This document shows, in pieces, positions 56,607-64,000 of a stretch of 64,000 nt of DNA. The translations under genes were made by a program, and so were the position numbers. The first letter of the stretch is position 1. Each line of letters begins with the position of its first letter. The notes under the pieces are model-generated. The model made no database searches, was not told where the DNA came from, and saw only the letters and a program-made list of their open reading frames with translations. The DNA comes from DUZB01 sp963747555 (GTDB lineage: Bacteria > Desulfobacterota > DSM-4660 > Desulfatiglandales > Desulfatiglandaceae), in NCBI GenBank assembly GCA_963747555.1, contig CAVVFZ010000011.1, forward strand, positions 186,001 to 250,000, given 5' to 3'.

Positions 56607-57185
56607 TCACCTGAGATCTTTTTCTCCCACAACCAAAAAATGCTTCGGTAATTCATTAAAGATGGATACGCTGCTGAAACCGGATTCCGTCAGCTGATCC
56701 TTTACCTCTTCGGGCACGCATCTGATCTCTTCGGGAGGCCCTTCAGCCATGTCTTCCTTTTTCCAATCCACAATAAAAATTTCGCCACCGGGTTTCAGCA
56801 GCCGGAAAGCTTCTCGAATTGTCTTAGATGGATCTTCCAGTTCATGGTGCAGGTTTATCATGAACACCAGATCTGCGATTTCATCTTGGAGTGGAACGGA
56901 ATCCTCTTTCGTTTTCACCGGTAAGATATTGGGGTATTTTGGTGAGACATTTTCTGTCATCCAGTCGATCATCACGTCCGACAGATCACACGCATAAAGG
57001 ACCGAAGGTTGGAATAGCTGGAGAAAAGCGATACTGAAAAAACCTGTTCCGGCACCGATTTCAACCAACCGATTCGGTTTCTGAATATTCAATTTCCGCC
57101 GAATATAATCCGGCGGGATATCTGTCAGCCGTTGCGGATCATTCAATTTCCGGAGTTTTTTTGGGTCAAACTTTTTGTCATTCAT
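56607..57185 (-). CDS. SAM-dependent methyltransferase, class I
   Basis: 192 aa. SAM-binding motif I VEIGAGTGFFSIAF, acidic motif II YACDLSDVMIDWM, motif DLVFMINLHHELEDP and LKPGGEIFIVDWKKED are the Methyltransf_11/25 pattern. ATG 57185 (MNDKKFDPKKLRKLNDP) is preferred; the longer start at 57215 adds 10 unsupported residues. Transcribed opposite to the two response regulators that flank it, so it may have been inserted between duplicated copies. Substrate unknown. Confidence 0.9.
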   Translation of the reverse strand: MNDKKFDPKKLRKLNDPQRLTDIPPDYIRRKLNIQKPNRLVEIGAGTGFFSIAFLQLFQPSVLYACDLSDVMIDWMTENVSPKYPNILPVKTKEDSVPLQDEIADLVFMINLHHELEDPSKTIREAFRLLKPGGEIFIVDWKKEDMAEGPPEEIRCVPEEVKDQLTESGFSSVSIFNELPKHFLVVGEKDLR

Positions 57186-57249
57186 AGGACAATCTCCATA
57201 AGTCAAACCATGCATTGGTGCAACAATTCTTGTTTTTTAGGGATGGGTC

Positions 57250-57277
57250 TTGAAAGCGGGGGAAAAAAAGTTATGCT
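57250..57277 (+). promoter_or_regulatory. Promoter of response regulator 2
   Basis: TTGAAA (57250-57255), 16-nt spacer, TATGCT (57272-57277), followed by a cccgg-ttca-cggctcaaac leader matching the one of response regulator 1. Confidence 0.55.
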
Positions 57278-57331
57278 ATGGGCACCCGGATTCACCACCC
57301 GGCTCAAACTTTTATAGGAGACCTTAATACC

Positions 57332-57820
57332 ATGACACACGATTTATTGGAAGGAAAACGGGTTCTCATTGTTGATGACGAACCCGACGTGTTGGAAACC
57401 CTTAAAGAGCTGTTGTCCATGTGCGACGTTGTAGAAGCCTCCACCTTTGAAGATGCCAGAGAACTGCTTGAACGGGAGCGCTTCGACATCGCTGTTCTGG
57501 ATATCATGGGCGTGGATGGATATGAGCTGCTGGAGATCGCCAAGGACAATAATGTCCCCGCGGTCATGCTGACGGCCCATGCGTTGAGCGTAAAGGATAC
57601 GGAGAGGTCTTTCAAGGGAGGGGCGGCCTCTTATGTTCCAAAAGAGGAAATGATCCATATCGCTACATTCCTGAACGACATATTGGTGGCACGGGAAAGC
57701 GGGAAAAACCCATGGGGCCGATGGCTTGAACGGCTGGGGGCCTATTATGACAAGAAATTCGGTCCCGAATGGCAGAGCAGCGACGAGGAATTCTGGAAAA
57801 AATTTAAATATTGGCTTTAA
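57332..57820 (+). CDS. Response regulator receiver protein, copy 2
   Basis: 162 aa, paralogue of the protein at 56036 and of identical length: RVLIVDDEPDVLETLKELLS, Asp57 in VLDIMGVDGYELLEIA, VMLTAHALSV, YVPKEEM and the same tail (GRWLERLGAYYDKKFGPEW). ATG 57332 with TAGGAG upstream. The conservation of the C-terminal tail between copies argues that it has a function, perhaps partner binding. The duplicated promoter region suggests both respond to the same sigma factor and regulator. Confidence 0.92.
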   Translation: MTHDLLEGKRVLIVDDEPDVLETLKELLSMCDVVEASTFEDARELLERERFDIAVLDIMGVDGYELLEIAKDNNVPAVMLTAHALSVKDTERSFKGGAASYVPKEEMIHIATFLNDILVARESGKNPWGRWLERLGAYYDKKFGPEWQSSDEEFWKKFKYWL

Positions 57821-57850
57821 ATGAGAGGCGGTAGAGCCAAGCCCAAAAAG

Positions 57851-58312
57851 CTATGAGGGGAATTCGTTCTCCAGGATGACGGACCGAATTAAGGAGAGTG
57901 TCTCCTTTTTCTGTTCATCAGAAAAAGATTTCAGGTAGCGGGTGATGCTTTCATCCTTCTCTCTGGATATATCCTTCAAACGATCTCTCCCTTTCGGTGT
58001 AATCTCCAGCAGCGTTATCCGTTCATCATTGGGGTCGCTTTTCCTGAGTAGAAATCCATTTTTTTCCAGTCTCTTAGCGATTCCCGTCATGTTTGCGCCT
58101 GAGACAAGCATGATTTTGCTGACATTGGATATGGTATTCTGCTTGTTATCCGAGCTGTCCAAAACCCTCAAGGCATTGTATTGGGGAAATGTAAGACCAT
58201 AGTTCTTGAAAATATTGGCGGAGTTCTTCTTGAAAAATTCCGCCAATCGAACAATGGCCATCATGACCTTTTCATCGAGACTCAAGTCGTTCTTATACCC
58301 ACCATCCGCCAT
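57851..58312 (-). CDS. MarR family transcriptional regulator
   Basis: 153 aa winged-helix regulator: YGLTFPQYNALRVLDSS, NTISNVSKIMLVSGANMTGI (recognition helix), LEKNGFLLRKSDPNDERITL (wing) and a C-terminal dimerisation helix. Divergent from the FAD oxidase/CCG/acyl-CoA synthetase cluster. The intergenic space has three copies of a TAATACATTAAATA box, its likely operators. MarR regulators of such clusters usually respond to an aromatic or acyl ligand, which is inferred here. Confidence 0.93.
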   Translation of the reverse strand: MADGGYKNDLSLDEKVMMAIVRLAEFFKKNSANIFKNYGLTFPQYNALRVLDSSDNKQNTISNVSKIMLVSGANMTGIAKRLEKNGFLLRKSDPNDERITLLEITPKGRDRLKDISREKDESITRYLKSFSDEQKKETLSLIRSVILENEFPS

Positions 58313-58349
58313 GATTGATCCTTCTTTCTGTAGAATATTTATAAATAAT

Positions 58350-58560
58350 TAATACATTAAATAAAATATTTCAGTCTGTCAATACATTAAATAAAAAAGT
58401 GCCCGTCAAAAACAATTCTTTTTAGGCCTTTTTTGCGAGAGTTATCCTTTATAATCTGGCGATGCCTTCATTTTTACATGGACAGACTAAAAATCTTTAA
58501 AAAAAGCTTGACAACGAGAGGTCATTTCTCGTATCAATCATTTACTTAATACATTAAATA
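58350..58560. promoter_or_regulatory. Three MarR-type operator boxes and a promoter
   Basis: Box TAATACATTAAATA at 58350-58363, nearly the same (CAATACATTAAATA) at 58380-58393, and exact again at 58547-58560. Promoter TTGACA (58508-58513) with TATCAA (58532-58537, 18-nt spacing) drives the plus-strand cluster, and box 3 sits just downstream of it. Boxes 1 and 2 are close to the MarR start, consistent with autoregulation. Confidence 0.65.
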
Positions 58561-58641
58561 TCAATGTCGAAATGGTAAGTGCCTTAAATTTGTTTCTGTT
58601 AATGCTGTTCCAAATAATGAAAAATAGAAAGGGAGGTTACT

Positions 58642-60099
58642 ATGGACGTTAAAGCCAAGCTGTCCGAAGTCGTCGGCGCCGAAAATTTTTCCGATGACCC
58701 CAACCAGCTGCAAACCTATGCGACCGATTTCAGCTATACGCCTGAAGGAGTGCCGAATTATGTCGTAAGGCCGGGGTCTTCCGAAGAGGTGTCGAAGGTT
58801 GTGACATTCTGCAACGAAAACAACATTCCCGTTGTGCCGGTCAGTTCAAAGGTCCATTTTTATGGCGCCACGATCCCCAGGGAAGGGGGGGTGATTCTCG
58901 ATATGGCCCGGATGGATCGGGTGCTGGAGATTGATCCCGATAACCGGCGCGTGCGATTCGAGGCCGGGGTAACATGGGAAAAACTGACCCGGGAACTGGC
59001 CAGGGAGGGGTTTCGGGTTATCATGCCTTTGACGCCACCGGCCCAGCGTTCGGTTCTTACCGATTTTATGGAACGCGAAGAACCCACGAATCAGGTTTAC
59101 GATTACGGCGAGCCCTTAGAGGCCATGGAAGTGGTTTGGCCCACGGGCGAACAGTTCAGGATGGGTTCGGCCAGCGTCAATGGATACCCCGACTCCCCAT
59201 CCAAGGGAGGGAATCCTTCCGGTCCGGGTCTTGATTTCTATCGTTTTTTTCAGTGCGCCCAGGGAACCTTTGGAGTGGTCACCTGGACCAATCTGAAGAT
59301 CGAATCCATTCCCAAGATGGACAAGGTGCTCTTTGCCCCTGTTGACGATCTGGGATACGTCACCGATTTTCTGTACGAATCCTGCCTCGCCGAATCGGTC
59401 AGGAAGTGCTGCTTTTGAACAATGTGGATCTGGCCGCCATGCTGGCGGAAGACTGGCCCTTCGATTTCGAAAAATTGAAAAACACGCTGCCCCCCTGGAC
59501 CCTGATTCTGGTGATCAGCGGTCTTTTGAGACGTCCCGAAGAGAAAATCGCCTATGAGCAGAATTTTCTGGCGGAAGTCTTGAAGAATGAGTTCTCCGAC
59601 CTGAAACTGGGGGAAAGCCTTCCCGGATTCCCGGGCTTGCGAAACAAGATCCTGCCCATGCTTCGAACGCCCTGGCCCGCGGACAAACCCCATTGGAAGA
59701 ACCGCGTCAAGGGCGCCTGCCAGAGCCTTTTCTTCCACACCCGGCCGGTTCTGGCGCAGCAGTTTGTTTATCTGGTGGAGGAAATCGCCGCCCGCCATGG
59801 ATACCCCATCGGCGATATCGGCATGTACATTCAGCCCATCGAGCACAATCGTGCCTGCAGGCCGGAATTCAACTTCTTCTATGATCCTGAAAACGAAGCT
59901 GAAATCGAACTCGTTCGCGATCTTTACAAAGAGTTGGCGCAGGTTCTGCTCAATGAAGGGGCTGTCTTTACAAGACCATACGGCGACCTGGCGCCCATCG
60001 TTTATGAGAAGGCCGCTTCCTATGCGGCGAATCTCAAGCGATCTGAAAAAGGTCTTTGATCCGAACAACATCATGAATCCAGGGAACCTGTGCTTCTAA
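58642..60099 (+). CDS. FAD-linked oxidase (GlcD/PCMH-type), first copy (frameshifted)
   Basis: About 485 aa. FAD-binding type 4 domain: YVVRPGSSEEVSKVVTFCNE, IPVVPVSSKVHFYGATIP, VILDMARMDRVLEIDPDNR, then a substrate-binding part ending LKKVFDPNNIMNPGNLCF, the usual C terminus of GlcD-like oxidases. Frame changes near 59410 and 60045. Start ATG with GGGAGG upstream. With the CCG iron-sulfur protein and a second FAD oxidase downstream it forms an oxidase module comparable to glycolate or lactate oxidase complexes. The 2-hydroxyacid or alcohol substrate is not predictable. Cytoplasmic or membrane-associated. Confidence 0.85.
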
Positions 60100-60112
60100 G
60101 GAGGGCGCGACA

Positions 60113-61440
60113 ATGGCCGAAGAGTTGAATGTGAGATATTACAAGCCAAAAGAGGAATTCAAGCTCGATATCGGTGATATCGAGAACTTTGTTTACGATA
60201 TGAGCCGATGCATCAAATGCAAGGGATGCACCTGGGTGGAGCACACCTATATGCCCGGCGCCAAGTTCATGACCCGGTGCCCCAGCGCCACCAAGTATGA
60301 ATTTGACGCCTACGGCGCCTATGGAAAAATGAGAATCGGCCACGCCATGGCCGAAGGAAGGCTTTCGTGGAACGAGAAGGCCCTGGAAGTGCTGTATGCC
60401 TGTACCCTGTGCGGCGCCTGCGACGTGGGATGTAAACGGAACCTGGATCTGGAGATCGAACTGGCTCTGGAATCGCTCCGGGTGAAGGCGGTGAAAGACG
60501 GTGTGGGACCCATGCCGGCACACAAGAAGGTGGCCGCAAAAATCGACAAAAGCCACAACTGTTTCGGGTCTCCCCATGAGAAGCGAAACGATTGGCTTCC
60601 CGAAGGCATCGCGCCCGCCAAAAAGGCCGATCTGCTGTATTTTGTGGGTTGCAACGCTTCCTACATCAACAAGGAGATTGCACAATCCACCGTGAAGATT
60701 TTCAAGGCCGCGGGAACCGATTTCATGCTCATGCCCGACGAGTGGTGCTGCGGAAACCAGGTCTTTTCCGTGGGCATGGTCGACGAGGCCAAAGCCCTGG
60801 CGGAACGCAACGTGGCGGAGATGCGCAAGACCGGCGCCAAAACCCTCGATTACAAGCTGTGCCGAAGGATATCGCATGTGGAAGGTGGATTACCCGAAAC
60901 TGTTGGACATCTCCACCGATGAGCTGGGGTTTGAGGTGATTCATCTCGTGCAATACGTGGACGAGATGGTCAAAAACGGCGCGTTGGAGCTGAAAAAGCC
61001 CTTTGATACGCGGATGACCTATCATGATGCCTGCAGTCTTACCCGTCTGAGCGAACCCTGGACCCCCTACGAAGGCAAACGGGGATGGATGGGGTGCGTG
61101 GAGCCGAGGCTCAAACGACGGCGCGGTCGGGAAGGAGTCTATGCGCAGCCCCGGGATATCCTCAAAGCCATTCCCGGCGTGAATCTCGTGGAGATGCCCA
61201 GGATGCGGGAAAACGCCTTTTGCTGCGGCGCGGGCCGGGGAACCCAGGAAGCCTTTCCGGATTTTGCCGAATGGGCCGCGGAACATCGACTGGAGGAAGT
61301 CAGGGAAATCGGCGCCGAAACGCTCGTATCCACCTGTCCCTGGTGCAAAAATAATTTCGCCAAAGTTGTTAAAGGCCAATGGCGACGATGTGCAGGTTCT
61401 GGATATTTCGGAAGTCATCTGCGCGCCCATTGAGGGGTAG
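60113..61440 (+). CDS. CCG-domain iron-sulfur electron-transfer protein (HdrD/GlpC-like, frameshifted)
   Basis: About 440 aa. Two [4Fe-4S] motifs near the N terminus (CIKCKGC ... CPS; CTLCGACDVGC) and two CCG cysteine-rich domains (DEWCCGNQVFS; HDACSLTRL ... FCCGAGRG), the layout of HdrD, GlpC and LutA/GlcF-type electron carriers. Frame changes near 60860 (restoring SCAEGYRMWKVDYP) and 61370 (extra A; restores KVVKANGDDVQVLDISEVIC and a stop at 61440). It probably takes electrons from the flanking FAD oxidases to a quinone or ferredoxin-type acceptor. Confidence 0.85.
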
Positions 61441-61458
61441 GCGAAAGGAGGAATAATA

Positions 61459-63059
61459 ATGGCTATATCAAAAGAAATTTATCGCGTGATGGAAGCCGTT
61501 GTCGGCGCTGAAAATATTTCCGACGATCCGGTAATCTGCGAAGGATATCGGAGCGGCCCGGGGGGCTATGAGAGCGGGCTCGGATATGAACGGGTCATGA
61601 CGACCATTCCGGGATGCGTGATCATGCCCAAAAGTACGGAAGAGGTTCAGAAGATCGTTAAGGTCTGCTATCGCAACAACATTCCCTATGTCCCCTACAG
61701 CACGGGTTTTTACGGACCGCGCTCCCATCCTCACGTGGAAGATGCGCTCTTGATCGATCTCAAGCGCATGAACGATTTTATTCTGGATGAGAAGCATTTT
61801 TATGTGGAAGTGGGTCCCGGCATGGTCTACTCGCCGATCCAGGAAGAATGCATGAAACACGGCGCCTACGTGGTGATCGGCGGCGGCGGCGCACAGGCTT
61901 CCGCCATTGCCAACCTGATCGGGGACGGATGGTCTCCGTTGAGCCACCGGATCGGTTTGCCCCACCGGCGTATTCTGGGTACCGAAGTGGTGATGCCGGA
62001 CGGAGAAATCGTCAGGATGGGTTCCCTCGCAACAGGCGATGACCCCTTCTGGGGTGAAGGCCCGGGACCGGATCTGAGGGGGTTGCTCCGGGGATATACG
62101 GGGCTTCGGGGATGCCTTGGAATCGTGACCCGAATGGCGATAAAGACGCTTGCCGTTCCAGCCCGAACGGCTGGAACCCACGGGGATTTCACCGGATACG
62201 GCCCTGGCCCTTCCGGAAAAGCGGATTAAATGGATCAACTTTACCGTTCCTTCCAAAGAGGCCCAGGTCACCGCCATGCGGGAAATCGGCCATGCCGAGA
62301 TCGGCGGGGCCGTGACCAAGGTGCCCCTTTTCTGGCGCGCCATTGCCAAGGCGGAGTGCAAGGAGGAGTTCTGGGACCTGTGGGGCAAGGAAACCGAAGA
62401 GAGCATTGCCAACTTCTTTATTGTTCGCGTTCTCCTGATCGGTTTTACCTCCGAGGAACAGATGGAATACGATGAGAAGGTGCTCATGGATATCATGGAA
62501 CCTCTCGGAGGGATTGCCCGCCGAACCAAGCCGTCGGATGAGTCCTGGATCAAAAACGCGGATTCAGCGGGCATGTGGCTCATGTGCGGCGGGTATGTTT
62601 CCGTGGACTATGTAATTGAGACCCTTACCCAGTCAGTGAACCATGGTCCGTCTTATGCGGAAGTGAAAAAGAAATACACCCTCCGCTCATGCCCGACTAC
62701 GGCGATCCGGGATGGTTCCAGAGCTTTGAACTGGGGCACCAGGGATATTCGGAGTTTCTGGTATACTGGGATCCCGACGACAATACCGATGGCGTGGACC
62801 AGTTCTACGTGGATACGTCCAAGATGAACATCAAGAATCGGACGTACACGTCGTTGCTGGGTCCCCATCAGCCCCTTTACCTCACCGGTCCCAAATACGG
62901 ACCCAATTATCACGAATTCCTGCTGAAGGTGAAGAACGAGTTCGATCCCAAATGGATGAGCCATCCGCCGGTTCCCCTGGCCCACGACGTCTTTATGGAA
63001 CGGGCGCCGTGGATGCATCACATGAAGGACTGGGAATCCCCAAGGATCTGCCGAAATAG
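61459..63059 (+). CDS. FAD-linked oxidase, second copy (frameshifted)
   Basis: About 530 aa. FAD-binding type 4: CVIMPKSTEEVQKIVKVCYR, NNIPYVPYSTGFYG, EVGPGMVYSPIQEECMKHGA, GGGGAQASAIANLIGDGWSP, LGTEVVMPDGEIVRMGSLA. It is only distantly similar to the first copy, so the two may be different subunits rather than duplicates. Frame changes near 62160, 62690 and 63045; the last is one C short and would end the protein as WESPKDLPK at the TAG 63057-63059. Ribosome-binding site AAAGGAGG precedes ATG 61459. Confidence 0.82.
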
Positions 63060-63139
63060 TTTCGGCGCGAATAAAGGAATCAAGGGTTCAGCGGAGAAGC
63101 CTAGATTATGCATGTGGTTTCCGAACTCGTAACCGTTTA

Positions 63140-63300
63140 CGGGTTTCAGGTTTCAGGATGTACCACCTGAATTCCTTGAATGACAACCCAATGCTCGTAT
63201 TGCATATTGGGCGACGGTGGTCGCGGGAAATAGAAGTGGGCTGAAACCTGAACACTGAAACTGAAACCTGGCCTGTGACGTTACCAGGCCCGAACCTGAA
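63140..63300. repeat. Small inverted repeats before the acyl-CoA synthetase
   Basis: gtttcaggtttcag (about 63143) recurs inverted as ctgaaacctga (about 63241) and ctgaaacctgg (about 63261). A hairpin GGCCTG/CAGGCC lies near 63272-63294. The phrase ctcgtaa(a)c occurs on both sides. Probably a REP-like or terminator-like spacer. Confidence 0.4.
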
Positions 63301-63335
63301 CTAAACTCGTAAACAAAACGAAAGGAGAATGTCTT

Positions 63336-64000
63336 ATGCCAGTGGGCGACATGATCCGGAGAAGCGCGGATAAATTTCCCGGAAAAACCGCTTTGATTTT
63401 CAAGGACAAGAGAATCACCTACGGGGAACTGAACGAACGGGTGAATGCCTTGGCCAACCGCCTTCTGGACATGGGAGGCGGAAAAGGGGATCGCGTAGCG
63501 GTGCTTTTGCACAACTGGTCCCGAATATATCGAGGCCTATTTTGCCTGTGCAAAGTCGGGCGTGGTGTTTGTTCCCATCAATAATCTGCTCAAAAAGGGT
63601 GAATTGCTGCAGATTATCCGGTATATCGAACCCCGTTTTATGCTGATGGATTCGGATTTCGAGGAACTCATGCATTCCACAACGGCAGGGATGGACTTTA
63701 TTGAGTTCAAGATCAGTTTGAACGCATCCCCGGCATCCCCTTTTATTTCCTATGAGGATCTATTGCGCAAGGAAGCGTCAAGGAACCGGGGAGTCGAAAT
63801 TGCCGGCAGATGACGTCATGAGTATTTTCCTCACCTCCGGCACCACGGGGCTTCCCAAGGGGCCATGCGGACCCATCACCACGATTTCCAGAACGCCATG
63901 ACGTCGCGCCCTGGAAATGAAACTGGATGTGAACGATCGAACCATCCTTCTTTTCCCCCTGTACCATGTCACCTTTGAGGATCATACGCGGCATTTCCTC
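63336..64000 (+). CDS. AMP-forming acyl-CoA synthetase, N-terminal part (frameshifted, runs off window)
   Basis: Activates a carboxylic acid to its CoA thioester. Seen: MIRRSADKFPGKTALIFKDK, ITYGELNERVNALANRL, KSGVVFVPINNLLKKGELLQ, and the ATP-binding P-loop FLTSGTTGLPKG, then LLFPLYHVTFEDHTRHF at the edge. Frame changes near 63520 (extra G), 63795 and 63908. Ribosome-binding site AAAGGAG before the ATG. Last gene of the MarR-linked cluster seen here; it suggests that the module oxidises and activates an organic acid or alcohol. Confidence 0.85.

Overview
The window looks like chromosomal DNA of an anaerobic deltaproteobacterium (Desulfobacterota, sulfate-reducing or syntrophic lineage). The clues are an MvhD-like protein next to MetV-MetF (Wood-Ljungdahl methylene-H4folate reductase), archaeal-type split glutamate synthase subunits, FAD-oxidase/CCG iron-sulfur electron-transfer genes, acyl-CoA metabolism genes and a predicted UGA-decoded selenoprotein. 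GC is moderate. Lineage is inferred from gene content only; no rRNA or tRNA gene was seen.

Layout. 1-1.3 kb: 5' part of aspS (minus). 1.7-18.2 kb: one long plus-strand run for C1 and nitrogen metabolism: mvhD-like, metV, metF, two tandem FMN/ferredoxin glutamate-synthase-like proteins, a fused glutaminase-GXGXG subunit, glnB, glnD, carA, carB, purF. Glutamine nitrogen is taken to glutamate, carbamoyl phosphate and phosphoribosylamine under PII/GlnD control. 18.2-18.7 kb (minus): a C-GCAxxG-C-C protein with an in-frame UGA where the family has Cys, followed by a well-formed SECIS-like hairpin. 18.9-28.0 kb (minus): a tightly coupled five-part module consisting of an unknown protein, two BrxC/BrxD-type ATPases, a BrxHI/Lhr-like SF2 helicase and a Cas4/Dna2-type nuclease-helicase. 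This is the best candidate for an undescribed DNA-processing or defence system. 28.1-37.4 kb: palindromic element, wrecked subtilase, cation/H+ antiporter with an EIIA domain, TetR regulator, an acyl-CoA ligase/acyl-CoA dehydrogenase chimera, VOC protein, MFS transporter, broken AbrB antitoxin.

37.5-53.1 kb is an accessory and defence-flavoured island: EndoQ-like protein, a toxin-antitoxin pair overlapping a 1471-aa Lhr helicase, an integron attC-like site directly before a DUF433/DUF5615 TA pair, an ISKra4-type insertion sequence that carries a DruA-like (DUF4338) gene, a large P-loop NTPase with a restriction-nuclease-like N terminus, and another Phd/ParE pair. Its central 8 kb is bracketed by a roughly 47-bp imperfect direct repeat. 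53.3-64 kb returns to metabolism and signalling: MFS transporter, PfkB kinase, two duplicated response regulators with matching promoters around a methyltransferase, and a MarR-controlled cluster (FAD oxidase, CCG iron-sulfur protein, FAD oxidase, acyl-CoA synthetase).

Caution: roughly 35 to 40 single-base frameshifts break otherwise well-conserved genes, including essential ones (glnD, purF, metF). Most look like +1 insertions and many lie in short homopolymers, so they probably reflect sequencing error rather than decay. Frameshifted genes are given here as single features spanning all their parts.
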